From NCBI RefSeq assembly GCF_000970755.1, contig NZ_KQ034007.1, forward strand, positions 1,519,606 to 1,583,605: DNA of 64,000 nucleotides, given 5' to 3'. Source of the stretch: Lactobacillus kimbladii (lineage in GTDB: Bacteria; Bacillota; Bacilli; Lactobacillales; Lactobacillaceae). The translations under genes were made by a program, and so were the position numbers. The notes under the pieces were generated by a model. That model searched no databases. It saw only the letters and a list, made by a program, of their open reading frames with translations, and was not told the origin of the DNA. This document shows, one piece after another, positions 46,451 to 56,422 of the stretch (the first letter of the stretch is position 1; the number at the start of each line of letters is the position of its first letter).

Positions 46451-46867
46451 CTAAAAAAAACTGCCTTCATCGTCATCATCAGTACCATAGTCTTTGAACA
46501 ATTTAATGGAATTTTTAGCTTCATCGATAGCTTTCTTTAAATCATTTTCCGTTAATTCTGGATTATCATTAAGTATTATTTGTAATAACAGTGGTAAGTT
46601 GACTCCAGTTATCAAAAATGTTTTTGGTCTGGACAAATACTTATAAAGTAGCTGATTTGCACTGCCATTTTCAATGTCGCTTAACATTATCAATTGTTCA
46701 TCATCTAGGAGCTGATCAAAATACTCTTTGACAGCTACAACAACGTTTTTTGAATCTACATATGCATCTATTGCAGTCAATTTAGAACAATTTCCAGTAA
46801 TAATTTCCAACGTGCTTTTAACTCCAGTGGCCATATGACCGTGTGTCACAAACAAAAACTTAGTCAT
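46451..46867 (-). CDS. PTS EIIA, mannose family
   Basis: This 138-aa EIIA has the phospho-histidine in FLFVTHGHMATG (His9). The core motif is LSDIENGSANQ rather than the more common GG form. The start overlaps the ChbG stop codon by one base; AGAGGTG precedes it. Confidence 0.9.
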   Translation of the reverse strand: MTKFLFVTHGHMATGVKSTLEIITGNCSKLTAIDAYVDSKNVVVAVKEYFDQLLDDEQLIMLSDIENGSANQLLYKYLSRPKTFLITGVNLPLLLQIILNDNPELTENDLKKAIDEAKNSIKLFKDYGTDDDDEGSFF

Positions 46868-47649
46868 TATTTCACCTCTTTCAAAGCTCTATGGGAAAGA
46901 AGTTGCACTTGATGATCTTCAAGCCATTTTTTAGTATTTTTTGATTTTATCATTGCTACATCATGGGTTCTGATTTGTGTGAATGAAGATTTAGCCAAAA
47001 CTATGTCATCCAAATATCCAGGATGAATCACAATATATGAAAATTTGTTTTTATTTTTTACCATCTCATTACCGATCAGATTAATATAATTATCTGGATT
47101 CCCACCTTGTTGATAAAAACTAGCAGAACTGGATAATCTTGTAGGATTAGCAGACAAATTTGCACTAAATTTGGGATCAGTTGCTAAAAATACCATGTTG
47201 TATTTTTTAGCTAACTTCCTGACTACAGAATAAAGATGATCAGAATGAACAGCATGAGTATCTATATACTCAGGCAATTTTCCCGTCAATTGATAAAATC
47301 TGCTAATTTGTGCTTCGACTTCAATTCTGACAGCAGCTTCATCAGTAAAGACTTCCTTACCTTCCTTTAATAACCTGCGGTATGTCTTAGAGCTAATAAA
47401 ATCACCATTTTCCTGTAATAGGCTCCCAACAATATTAGGATCAGCACTAGGTCTGCCGACCACCAAATTTGCATGAAGCCCAAGACATACTTCTGGGAAT
47501 TTATTAGTTATATGTAAAGCTTGTTTTGTTCCCGGCATATTAACCATTAAGCCAATGCTCTTGACTAATCCTGTTTTTAAGACAGCAAGCTCTCCATAAT
47601 TAACTCCTTCAGAAAATCCAAAGTCATCTGCCCTAATAATTAATTTCAT
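46867..47649 (-). CDS. chbG: ChbG/YdjC-type carbohydrate deacetylase
   Basis: This 260-aa enzyme belongs to the YdjC/ChbG family, which removes an N-acetyl group from chitobiose-type oligosaccharides or their 6-phosphates. Metal ligands are visible: Asp-Asp in IIRADDFGFSEG, His in CLGLHANLV and the His pair in YIDTHAVHSDH. It is the first gene after a sigma54 promoter and cotranscribed with EIIA-B-C-D. That suggests the permease brings in a phosphorylated N-acetylated disaccharide. The start at 47649 matches the family N terminus; an ATG at 47664 is possible, and neither has ideal spacing to AAGGAT. Confidence 0.82.
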   Translation of the reverse strand: MKLIIRADDFGFSEGVNYGELAVLKTGLVKSIGLMVNMPGTKQALHITNKFPEVCLGLHANLVVGRPSADPNIVGSLLQENGDFISSKTYRRLLKEGKEVFTDEAAVRIEVEAQISRFYQLTGKLPEYIDTHAVHSDHLYSVVRKLAKKYNMVFLATDPKFSANLSANPTRLSSSASFYQQGGNPDNYINLIGNEMVKNKNKFSYIVIHPGYLDDIVLAKSSFTQIRTHDVAMIKSKNTKKWLEDHQVQLLSHRALKEVK

Positions 47650-47702
47650 TTTTATAAAACACATCCTTCAAGTTGATAATATCAATGAACACTTAACTAT
47701 TA

Positions 47703-47717
47703 GCAAAAATTATGCCA
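47703..47717 (-). promoter_or_regulatory. Sigma54 promoter of the ChbG-PTS operon
   Basis: On the minus strand TGGCAT, 5 nt, TTGC agrees with the RpoN consensus except for the last base of the first box. It lies 54 nt before chbG and just downstream of the second LevR-type gene. Confidence 0.82.
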
Positions 47718-47746
47718 TCTTTGATAGAAAGCCTTTTTTAGCATAA

Positions 47747-47787
47747 AAAAAGGATAGTGCTGAACTTATATTCAGCACTATCCTTTA
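47747..47787 (-). terminator. Terminator of the second LevR gene
   Basis: AAAGGATAGTGCTGAA and TTCAGCACTATCCTTT form a 16-bp stem that overlaps the stop codon and runs into TTTTTTT on the minus strand. It isolates the regulator gene from the sigma54 promoter downstream. Confidence 0.9.
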
Positions 47788-50328
47788 TATAAACGGTGAC
47801 AATAATTGATAAATCAGGCTAATCTCATAATCTTCTATAATGATGTTGTACTTAATTTCTACACTTTTAAAAATATTTTTTGAAATAGAGAAAAATTCTT
47901 TTTCTTTTTCAGTTTCAGAATTAATACTAACGAGATCTTTAGACTCTCTCTTTGTTAAAACCATTCTCTCAATCATTAATGAGATGTGAGTATACAAATT
48001 TAATCGAGTTTTTTCATCAAGTTCAATATTATAATATTTTTCATAACGTTTAGTAATATACTGGACTTCTTCAATTACAACATCTGGATTTAGAATTTGT
48101 AATCTTTCACGTATTCCCGCAATTGAGAAAAATCGTATGAATTGTTCAATCATAACTTTAATCTGGGTTAATTTTTCACCACTATTTTCTAAAAGCGTTG
48201 TCAAATGCAAGGCACCACTTTTATCTAAAACATCATATATATCAATAATCTCAATAGGAATTTTATTTCTAATTTCTGTAGTTGTTAATACGAATTCCGT
48301 ATTGCTAAAGAAGAGCCTATCTTCTTGATCAAGCAGATGACGTAATTTTTTATAATCAACGGTAATAATTTTTAACTTACCCGACAATGTATTGTCCATG
48401 ATTTTTTTGATTTCGCGAGAAACGCCATCTCCAGACATACATGCAACAATAACATTTTTCTGATCTGAAAAGCCTTGATAATATTGTGAACCTGTAGTTT
48501 CTCCATATTTTGTACTAGCCTTTGCAATCTCCTTGAACTTTTGTTTTTGCTGAATTCTCAAGCCCACATCAAGAGCCATAGCAGTCGTGATATTATTTAT
48601 AACCAAAAGTTCTTTGTTTGAAATTGATTTGATTTCTTTAAACATTTGATTCAAAGAGCCCATATCAAATAAAACAATTGTTCCGACAGTGTTTTTTCCT
48701 TGTTGATCTAAATATTCTTGAACTTTGCTATTAATTTGCTTAATTGAGCTGTCGATAGGCATGTCAAAAGCTTCAAAAATATAATTACCACAAAGAGAAT
48801 TCACCACTGCTTGGATGCTTGTTGCGGTCTTTTTCCCATGTGCAAGTAAAATTGCATTATAATTAATTTCCTCTATTTTGGGAGAAATTGAACCAAATAA
48901 AGGAAAAAATAATATATAAGTAAAATCTTTTATTTTTTTATCTGGCAAAACAGATTGCATAAACTGATTAAATAAATATATACTGCGGGGAAATTTCATA
49001 CGTAATAAATTAATCAAACTAGCATCTTCATCATCAAATTGATCATAAACCAATGTAATTAATTCGATTATCTGCGAGCTTTTTTGCCAATCAATTTTTG
49101 CAAAATCAACATTCACACCATATTTTGAGCCTATTTTTTGGATGAAGTTTCGCTTCAAATTGCCCGCATTATTTACTGAGGTCAATTTAAACCAATCATT
49201 TAGAATCTCAAAAATCATAATATTTATTTCTGCAGCAGTTTTTTCTTGTTGCAGAAATAGTTTAATCTCTGAAATTACCTTTTTAATTTTTGGTACAAAA
49301 TCGATTATATCTCGTCCAAAACTTATCACATCTGAGTCAGAAGAAATTAAGCGAAGTGCTTCGTTTGGTTGACCTATTATTATGGGGTCTTCAACAGGAT
49401 TCTCGGCAAAAGCAGAGGCACAAAGATGCTTAATTTCATTTTGAATTGAACCAATATTACCCGGAAGATCTTTTTGCAAAAGCTTATTTAATATATTTTG
49501 TTCAACTTTTAATTGCCGATGTACTGTCTGAGCTTCTTTCACAAAAGCTTGTAATACAATCTGTAAACGTTCGTTAAGTGGCCTGTCAATATATTTAGGC
49601 ATGTATATTTGTAGCGGGATTCTCCGTAGAAAAGTTTTTAAAAGAATATTATCTACATTTTCTGTAGTTGCAAATAAAAATCGAACTTGTACTCGATGAG
49701 GCTTTTTGTTCTCTCCTAAAGGATAAAACTGACCGGAATCCATCAAGGAAAATAATTTTTCTTGGCTTTCAAAATTTAAGCGATGCACTTCGTCTAAGAA
49801 TAGATAGCCTTGATCAGCTTGATCAACTAACCCAAGACTATCGTGATCGGCACCTGTAAACGCACCTTTTTTATATCCGAAAAGAGCTGAAGATAATATC
49901 TCCGTATTATTGGCATAATCAGCGGCATTTAAAACCACAAATTTTGCTTTGGGTGAAATAACTTTCTGTCTTCTAGCTTCCTCAAAAATTAGTCGTGCTA
50001 GGAAAGATTTTCCTACTCCACTAGGACCGGTAATTAATAGTGGCATTCCATTAGGAGGATATAATATTGTTTCCTGACATTTGGCAATTAATTTTTTTAA
50101 ACTACCATCAACACCTATCATTTTCTTAAATTTGCCGCTATCATTTTTTGCTTGCCAATAAAATGGTCTGGTGCCAGTTTTATTAATTTTCCCTCTTTGA
50201 AATAATTTTGTCAGATAAGTACTAACATCTCCTCTTGTTAGTCCTAACTCTTGAGCAACTTGTGTTGTTGTATATTTTTTAGAAGTATTATTCGCTAATA
50301 CCTGATAAACTTTGTCAATTGTTCTCAT
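47785..50328 (-). CDS. LevR-type sigma54-dependent PTS regulator, second copy
   Basis: This 847-aa activator has an N-terminal HTH (about residues 1-60), AAA+ domain with Walker A GPSGVGKS (101-108), GAFTGA (155-160) and Walker B QGYLFLDE (173-180). A PRD region, EIIA-Man-like domain (ILLAHGKKTATS), EIIB-like domain (VACMSGDGVSRE) and a C-terminal PRD with LYTHISLMIERM follow. GAGGAG marks the start at 50328; the longer frame to 50358 would begin inside it. Its target should be the sigma54 promoter of the ChbG-PTS operon. It is clearly diverged from the LevR at 10198. Confidence 0.92.
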   Translation of the reverse strand: MRTIDKVYQVLANNTSKKYTTTQVAQELGLTRGDVSTYLTKLFQRGKINKTGTRPFYWQAKNDSGKFKKMIGVDGSLKKLIAKCQETILYPPNGMPLLITGPSGVGKSFLARLIFEEARRQKVISPKAKFVVLNAADYANNTEILSSALFGYKKGAFTGADHDSLGLVDQADQGYLFLDEVHRLNFESQEKLFSLMDSGQFYPLGENKKPHRVQVRFLFATTENVDNILLKTFLRRIPLQIYMPKYIDRPLNERLQIVLQAFVKEAQTVHRQLKVEQNILNKLLQKDLPGNIGSIQNEIKHLCASAFAENPVEDPIIIGQPNEALRLISSDSDVISFGRDIIDFVPKIKKVISEIKLFLQQEKTAAEINIMIFEILNDWFKLTSVNNAGNLKRNFIQKIGSKYGVNVDFAKIDWQKSSQIIELITLVYDQFDDEDASLINLLRMKFPRSIYLFNQFMQSVLPDKKIKDFTYILFFPLFGSISPKIEEINYNAILLAHGKKTATSIQAVVNSLCGNYIFEAFDMPIDSSIKQINSKVQEYLDQQGKNTVGTIVLFDMGSLNQMFKEIKSISNKELLVINNITTAMALDVGLRIQQKQKFKEIAKASTKYGETTGSQYYQGFSDQKNVIVACMSGDGVSREIKKIMDNTLSGKLKIITVDYKKLRHLLDQEDRLFFSNTEFVLTTTEIRNKIPIEIIDIYDVLDKSGALHLTTLLENSGEKLTQIKVMIEQFIRFFSIAGIRERLQILNPDVVIEEVQYITKRYEKYYNIELDEKTRLNLYTHISLMIERMVLTKRESKDLVSINSETEKEKEFFSISKNIFKSVEIKYNIIIEDYEISLIYQLLSPFI

Positions 50329-50426
50329 GTAACCACTCCTCAAATGTTTAACTACCATATACAGGTAATAATATTTATATTTTTGGAATGTTCATTGATA
50401 TTGAATTCACTATTACACAGATACTA

Positions 50427-50470
50427 GAAAAAGGCAAATCAATATTGAAATAATAGATACTGATTTGCCA
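50427..50470 (-). terminator. Terminator of the ABC exporter cluster
   Basis: On the minus strand GGCAAATCA and TGATTTGCC form the stem, followed by TTTTTC, downstream of the last ABC gene. Confidence 0.8.
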
Positions 50471-50481
50471 TTTATAATAAT

Positions 50482-52086
50482 CTACCTTTTGCTATTTGAA
50501 TTAACATTTTTGACCAAATGAATTTCTCTGTCGAATAGCTGTTTCATTTGTTCATTAAAACTGTGAGCGATAAAAATAACGGTAGCAGGAGTGGACTTCA
50601 CTTCATGCAAGATTTGCATAGTAGCTTGCTGATCAATTGCACTAGTTCCTTCATCAATCAAAATTATTTCACTTTGATGAACTAAAGCCCGCACCAGAAC
50701 AATTTTTTGTCTTTGCCCTCCCGAAATATTTAACTTATTCAAATCGATTTTTTGATTTAATCCTTCATCAAATTTGGCAATATCACCTGCTAATTGTACT
50801 TTTTCAACCAATGACGGTAAAGCGCTTTTTAATTTGTCTACAAACATCGTCATATTGTCAGCAACGCTCACCGGAAAAAGCACAGGATCTTGGGGAATAT
50901 AGCCAATTTTACTCATATCTGGGTTAACAACAGCACCATCCTTATCTTTAAAAACAATCTGCCCTGAAGTTGGTTTGATTTGTCCGAGAATGAGTTTAAA
51001 CAAAGTTGATTTCCCAGCCCCAGAATCACCTGTCAGAAGCACTTTTTCGCCTGACCTAACATTAATGTCAGGAAACATCAGACTCTCACCATTAGGAAAT
51101 TGCAAACTAAGATCATGGGTACTAATTTCTGCAGGAGTTGCTACTTCTTCAGTTTGCTCTTTTTTAACTGGCGCAGCCGTTTTGGCAATCTCCTGATTTA
51201 AAGTTTTGGAGCCCTTTATTTGTCCATAGCGACTAACTATGATTTGAATACTTTGCCTTAAGTAGAAATTACAATTGCCTACTCCAGTGATTGCACCAAA
51301 TGCTACTATTTTAGCTTGGAACAAATAACCCGCTAGTAAGAATAAAATTAATGAAAAAGAAACTGATACCAATCCATTAATTATACTTAGTAATTGTGTA
51401 ACCCCATTTTGCTTGACATAAGCATCTTCTAGCTCTTTAGCTGCATCATTAGTTACTTTAAATAGTTTTCCTCCGGCAAAATAACGTTGTAGTTCTTCAA
51501 GGCCATTAAGCCACTTTTCTAAGCAATCGAGATATTGATTATTACTCTTTGATATCTTGGTCATTGAATTTTGTAGTGGCTTTTCTAATAATTTTGGTAA
51601 CACTAACGAAATAGCCACCATCAAAATAATTGTGAGAAGTAAACTCCAGTGTAATGAAATAAGCAGAACAACTACAGATACTAAATTAATAACACCACCA
51701 ATTAGACTAAAAAATGGTGCAAAATAATTTTCTTGGCTCTGATTCAGGTCATTTGTTAATCGATTTTGAATCTGGGCAACAGAATGCTCTTTTTGATCCG
51801 CATAAAAGTGAGATACAGATCTTTTTCTGATATGAAAATTAAATTCCTCTTGTTGTTTTGATAGAAGGAACGCATGCAGTCCTTGTATTATATATTGAAA
51901 TAGGAAAGGCATAAATGAAATGACATTTATAATTAAAAACTGTTGGAATTTCTGTTGCTGAATTGCTGTGGTTTCAAGCATAATTAATTGTGTAGTTACA
52001 ATTGGTAAAGTCCACTCTAAAACGGTAATCAAAATTAGTATCATGAAGCGTAAAGGGTTTTGCTTATAAAAGTCCTTAATTGTCAT
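50482..52086 (-). CDS. ABC exporter, fused permease-ATPase, copy C
   Basis: This 534-aa half-transporter has six N-terminal membrane helices (about residues 15-310) and a C-terminal ATPase with Walker A GDSGAGKST, Q-loop GYIPQDPVLF, signature NISGGQRQK, Walker B ILIDEGTSAID and the His switch in FIAHSF. It is very similar to the gene just upstream (52112), a recent tandem duplicate. AGGAGG precedes the start. Substrate unknown; with three half-transporters together, heterodimers are possible. Confidence 0.85.
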   Translation of the reverse strand: MTIKDFYKQNPLRFMILILITVLEWTLPIVTTQLIMLETTAIQQQKFQQFLIINVISFMPFLFQYIIQGLHAFLLSKQQEEFNFHIRKRSVSHFYADQKEHSVAQIQNRLTNDLNQSQENYFAPFFSLIGGVINLVSVVVLLISLHWSLLLTIILMVAISLVLPKLLEKPLQNSMTKISKSNNQYLDCLEKWLNGLEELQRYFAGGKLFKVTNDAAKELEDAYVKQNGVTQLLSIINGLVSVSFSLILFLLAGYLFQAKIVAFGAITGVGNCNFYLRQSIQIIVSRYGQIKGSKTLNQEIAKTAAPVKKEQTEEVATPAEISTHDLSLQFPNGESLMFPDINVRSGEKVLLTGDSGAGKSTLFKLILGQIKPTSGQIVFKDKDGAVVNPDMSKIGYIPQDPVLFPVSVADNMTMFVDKLKSALPSLVEKVQLAGDIAKFDEGLNQKIDLNKLNISGGQRQKIVLVRALVHQSEIILIDEGTSAIDQQATMQILHEVKSTPATVIFIAHSFNEQMKQLFDREIHLVKNVNSNSKR

Positions 52087-52111
52087 AATATCTTACCTCC
52101 TTTTTATTGCT

Positions 52112-53695
52112 TTATGTTTTCGTTAAGTGAATTTCTCTGTCAAACATTTCTTTCATTTGATCATTAAAGCTGTGTGCAATAAAGATTACTGTAGCAGAAC
52201 TCGATGTGATTTCCCGCAAAATTTGCATTGTCGCTTGCTGGTCAATAGCACTGGTTCCTTCATCAATCAAAAAAATTTCACTTTGATGGACTAAAGCTCG
52301 TACTAGAACAATCTTTTGTCTTTGACCACCAGAAATATTCAATTTGTTTAAATCGATTTTTTGTTCTAAACCATCATCAAACTTGGCAATATCGCCAGCA
52401 AGTTGAACTTTTTCAACTAATTGTGACAGTGCACTTTTTAATTTATCGGAAAACATAGTCATGTTATCAGCAATAGTTACCGGAAAAAGCACAGGGTCTT
52501 GCGGAATATAGCCAATTTTACTCATATCTGGATTAATCCTTGAACCATCTTTATCTTTAAATATGATTTGTCCAGAACTTGGCTTGATTTGTCCTAAAAC
52601 AAGTTTAAACAATGTTGATTTGCCAGCTCCTGAATCTCCAGTCAACAGTATTTTTTCACCTTGTTCAATATTAATATCAGGAAACTGCAACCTTTCACCA
52701 TTGGGAAATTTTAAATTAAGATTGTGAGTGCTAATAGCGACTGGTCTTACCTTTTTTGCAGTTTTCACCTTTTTTACTGGTGTCGCTGTTTTAGCAATTT
52801 CTTTATTTAGAGTTTCGGACCCCTTCATTTTCCCATAAGAGGTTACTATAATCTGAATTCCTTGTCTCAAATATGATTGGCAGTTGCCCACTCCGGTAAT
52901 GGCACCAAACACAACTAGTTTTTGTTGAAACAAATAACCAACTAATGAAAATAAAATCAAAGAGAAAATAGCCGATACTAGGCCATTGATTACGGTTAGT
53001 AGTTGCATAGCACCATTCTGTTTAACATTAGCATCTTCTAAATTTTTAGCAGCTTTACTCGTTACCTTAAATAATTTTGCACCACTAAAATAGCGTTGTA
53101 TTTCTGCAAGTCCATTAAGCCATTTCTCCAGGCAATCTAGATATTTTTGGTTGGTCTTAGAAACTTGAATCATTGAATTTTGCAAGGGCTTCTCCAACAG
53201 CTTTGGCAAAATTAAGGAGATTAGTACCATTATTGATATGGTAACAAGCAAACTCCAATGTAATGAAACCAATAATATAATGGTAGAAACTATAATGACT
53301 ACTCCCTCAATTAAGCTAAAAAAAGGAGTAATATAATTTTGCTGACTTTGAACTATATCATTCGTTAACCGGTTTTGAACTTGTGCTACTGCATGGTCTT
53401 TTTGATCTGCATAAAAATGTTTAGTGGTTTTATCCCTGATTGCAACATTATATTGCTCTTCCTGCTGAGACAAAATATATTGTGACAGCCCTTGCAGTAG
53501 ATAATCTGCCATTAAACATACAAAAGCACATACATTAACAATTAAAAATATTTTAAAATTGCCTTGTTGAATTGCCGTAGTTTCTATAATACTGAGTACA
53601 GTACCAAGAATTGGCAGTGCATATAAACCAATATTGATTAAAAGTAAAACAATAAAGCGTAAAGGATTTATCTTATAAAATTCTTTAATTGTCAT
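52112..53695 (-). CDS. ABC exporter, fused permease-ATPase, copy B
   Basis: This 527-aa half-transporter has the same layout as copy C: NPLRF start, six helices, and an ATPase with GDSGAGKST, GYIPQDPVLF, NISGGQRQK and FLIDEGTSAID. Long stretches are identical to copy C, including the whole Q-loop to signature region apart from a few residues. Its start overlaps the end of copy A by 11 nt. Confidence 0.85.
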   Translation of the reverse strand: MTIKEFYKINPLRFIVLLLINIGLYALPILGTVLSIIETTAIQQGNFKIFLIVNVCAFVCLMADYLLQGLSQYILSQQEEQYNVAIRDKTTKHFYADQKDHAVAQVQNRLTNDIVQSQQNYITPFFSLIEGVVIIVSTIILLVSLHWSLLVTISIMVLISLILPKLLEKPLQNSMIQVSKTNQKYLDCLEKWLNGLAEIQRYFSGAKLFKVTSKAAKNLEDANVKQNGAMQLLTVINGLVSAIFSLILFSLVGYLFQQKLVVFGAITGVGNCQSYLRQGIQIIVTSYGKMKGSETLNKEIAKTATPVKKVKTAKKVRPVAISTHNLNLKFPNGERLQFPDINIEQGEKILLTGDSGAGKSTLFKLVLGQIKPSSGQIIFKDKDGSRINPDMSKIGYIPQDPVLFPVTIADNMTMFSDKLKSALSQLVEKVQLAGDIAKFDDGLEQKIDLNKLNISGGQRQKIVLVRALVHQSEIFLIDEGTSAIDQQATMQILREITSSSATVIFIAHSFNDQMKEMFDREIHLTKT

Positions 53696-55286
53696 TTTGA
53701 TTACCTGATTTTTTACTTGATTTTAAATTGATTTGATAATCAAACTTGTCTTTTAGTTCCGGACTGAAGTTATGTGCAATCATTAAAAGTGTTTTATCGG
53801 TATCGAGCAAATTGCCAATAATTTCACTGGTAGATTTACTATCAACTGCACTAGTTGCTTCATCAAGTAACAAAAATGGTTCATCATGAATTTCGGCTCT
53901 GGCCAAAACTACTTTTTGTCTTTGTCCACCTGATAAATTGCCTTGATCTAAATCGACCGTTGTATTAATTTGATTTGGAAACTTGGCTAAATCTGGCACC
54001 AATTGAACTTTTTTAACAGCTTCTTTTAGTTTGCTAACCAGTTTACTGTTAAACATCGTAATATTATTTGCAATAGTATCAGGAAAGAGCGTTGCATCTT
54101 GTGCTATGTAACCTAGTCGAGCTTGCTGAGGCGGAATTTTAGTCCCGTCTTGAGCAGTAAAGTAGACCTCACCAGTTTTGGGCTTAAGTTGTCCCAGCAG
54201 GACTTTGAATAGAGTTGACTTACCTGTGCCTGAATCTCCTGAAAGTAAGACCTTATCGCCTTTATTAATAGTAAAATCAGGATAAGATATACTTTCTCCA
54301 TTTTGATATTGCACTTTCAAATTGTGACATTCAACACCATAAACAACCGTTCCAGGCTTTTTTTCAGGTATTGGTTTTGTTAAATCAGCAATTTCCTGAC
54401 GTAACTTTTTGGTTGATCTCATTTGCGTCATTGCGTTGATAACTTCCCAGAGACCATTAAAAATGGTTGAAGCAAAGCTACCTGCTATAAACCAATCACC
54501 CAAAGTGATTATATGCTTAAAAAATAGTAGTCCACTGAATAAACTTGACCCAATTTGACCAATAGCATTACCTAAGCCGTTAATACTAATCGAGATCCCT
54601 TGTACTTTTTTTCTATAAACATTGGCTTCTGCCAGTTTCCGACTATCTTGACCAAGTGCTCTATCTAATCGGCCACTTGCACTGTATCTGCGCAATTCAC
54701 TTAAACCAGAAAACCAATTTTCAATTGTATTTAAAAGCTGTGCGTTTTTCTTGGCTGCTGCGGCTGTGGAATTAGATAACTTTTTTGTCATAATTTTAGG
54801 TAGAGTCAACACAATAATTGCCGCTACAGCAACAAATAAAATTAATGACCAGTGAAGAGTTATCAATGTACCAATTGCGAAGATAAGACTTAACAAGTTG
54901 GTCCAAATTTGAATCCAAGGCGTAGCATAATCGTCTGTTAAAATCTTGAGATTATTACCTAACTCATTTTGTATTTCTGATACCTTATAACCGCCAGAAT
55001 TGTAATACCGCCGCATTATTTGGGAACGAACATTATGTAAGCATTCTTGAACTTGCTTATTAAACAAAAAGGTTCCCAGTGGTAAGGACAAAACAGTAAG
55101 GATTGAGACAGTAAAATCAATGACTAACCAAAATACAAATCTATCCCAATTGCCTTTGGTTAAATCATTGATCGCATATTTAAAAAGGTATGTTGCCAAT
55201 GTTCCACAAATAGCATAACATAAGAAAATTATTAAAATAAAAACACCACGAAAAATATTGGTTTTAAAAAGATCTTTAAGTGACAT
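53685..55286 (-). CDS. ABC exporter, fused permease-ATPase, copy A
   Basis: This 533-aa half-transporter opens the cluster. It has six membrane helices and a typical ATPase: GDSGTGKST, LGYIAQDATLF, NLSGGQRQK, LLLDEATSAVD and the His of MIAHNF. It is clearly diverged from copies B and C. AAAGGA precedes the start. It could pair with B or C in a heterodimer; the substrate is unknown. Confidence 0.85.
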   Translation of the reverse strand: MSLKDLFKTNIFRGVFILIIFLCYAICGTLATYLFKYAINDLTKGNWDRFVFWLVIDFTVSILTVLSLPLGTFLFNKQVQECLHNVRSQIMRRYYNSGGYKVSEIQNELGNNLKILTDDYATPWIQIWTNLLSLIFAIGTLITLHWSLILFVAVAAIIVLTLPKIMTKKLSNSTAAAAKKNAQLLNTIENWFSGLSELRRYSASGRLDRALGQDSRKLAEANVYRKKVQGISISINGLGNAIGQIGSSLFSGLLFFKHIITLGDWFIAGSFASTIFNGLWEVINAMTQMRSTKKLRQEIADLTKPIPEKKPGTVVYGVECHNLKVQYQNGESISYPDFTINKGDKVLLSGDSGTGKSTLFKVLLGQLKPKTGEVYFTAQDGTKIPPQQARLGYIAQDATLFPDTIANNITMFNSKLVSKLKEAVKKVQLVPDLAKFPNQINTTVDLDQGNLSGGQRQKVVLARAEIHDEPFLLLDEATSAVDSKSTSEIIGNLLDTDKTLLMIAHNFSPELKDKFDYQINLKSSKKSGNQNDN

Positions 55287-55405
55287 TGCTCTTTTATCCT
55301 TTCATCTTTGGTATGTTTTTATTAAACTTTAATTTTATTTTAAATGCAATAGAATTTCACTAAGGGGTCAATAAAGCTGACTAAGTGGTAATTCTGCCAA
55401 ACTAA

Positions 55406-55432
55406 AAGATCTGCTTAAGTTAAGCAGATCTT
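55406..55432 (-). terminator. Terminator of prs
   Basis: AAGATCTGCTTAA and TTAAGCAGATCTT form a 12-bp stem with TTTTAG after it on the minus strand, downstream of prs. Confidence 0.85.
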
Positions 55433-55450
55433 AGTAAATTCTGTATTCAA

Positions 55451-56422
55451 TTAATGTTTATCTTTTTCGTATCTAGTGTTAAATAAAGGACTGAGTGGTT
55501 CATGTTTTTGAATGCATTTAATTGCATCCCCAATAAGCGGACCAACAGATACCAGAAGAGTTTTTTCCAATTTCTTTTCTACTGGTTGATTAATAGAATC
55601 AGTTAGAACCAGATTTTTAATCGGAGAATCATTCAATCTTTGAATAGCAGGTCCTGATAAAACTGCGTGCGTAGCACTGGCATAAACTTCAGTTGCCCCA
55701 GCATCTATTAAAGCTTGGGCAGCTAGAGTAATCGTACCCGCAGTATCAATCATATCATCAATAATGATTGCACGCTTGCCCTTGACATTGCCAATGATGT
55801 TCATTACTTCAGAAACATTGGCACGTGGACGGCGTTTATCAACAATGGCAATTGGCGTCTTTAAGAACTCTGCTAACTTGCGGGCACGCGTTACGCCACC
55901 ATGATCAGGTGAAACGACAACAGCATCTTTTTGCAAATTGTTTCTCAAAAAGTAATCAGCAAGTAGTGGTGCACCCATTAAGTTGTCAACAGGGATATCA
56001 AAGAATCCTTGAATTTGTGGTGCATGTAAATCAAGTGACAAGACCCTGGTAGCTCCAGCTTCTTGCAACATGTCAGCAACTAACTTAGCAGTGATTGGTT
56101 CACGTGGTCTAGTCTTACGATCTTGGCGAGCATAACCATAATAAGGAATCACGATATTAATTGTTTGTGCACTTGCCCGACGCACAGCGTCAATCATGAT
56201 TAATAATTCCATTAGGTTATCATTAACGGGTACACTGGTTGACTGAATCAAATAGACATCTTTACCCCGGACAGATTCGTCAATGTTAATTTGAATTTCA
56301 CCATCGCTAAAGCGTTGAACACTGGACTTACTCAGGGGTACCCCCACCCGCTGTGCAATTTTTTCCGCCAGCGGAACATTGGAATTGAGGGCAAACAACA
56401 TCATATTGTCTTTATAAGACAT
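55451..56422 (-). CDS. prs: Ribose-phosphate pyrophosphokinase
   Basis: This 323-aa enzyme makes PRPP from ribose-5-P and ATP, the precursor for purines, pyrimidines, His and Trp. The flexible loop [18 protein letters not shown], the PRPP-binding loop [13 protein letters not shown] and the N-terminal [10 protein letters not shown] are present. GGAGG precedes the start. Monocistronic with its own terminator. Confidence 0.96.
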   Translation of the reverse strand: MSYKDNMMLFALNSNVPLAEKIAQRVGVPLSKSSVQRFSDGEIQINIDESVRGKDVYLIQSTSVPVNDNLMELLIMIDAVRRASAQTINIVIPYYGYARQDRKTRPREPITAKLVADMLQEAGATRVLSLDLHAPQIQGFFDIPVDNLMGAPLLADYFLRNNLQKDAVVVSPDHGGVTRARKLAEFLKTPIAIVDKRRPRANVSEVMNIIGNVKGKRAIIIDDMIDTAGTITLAAQALIDAGATEVYASATHAVLSGPAIQRLNDSPIKNLVLTDSINQPVEKKLEKTLLVSVGPLIGDAIKCIQKHEPLSPLFNTRYEKDKH

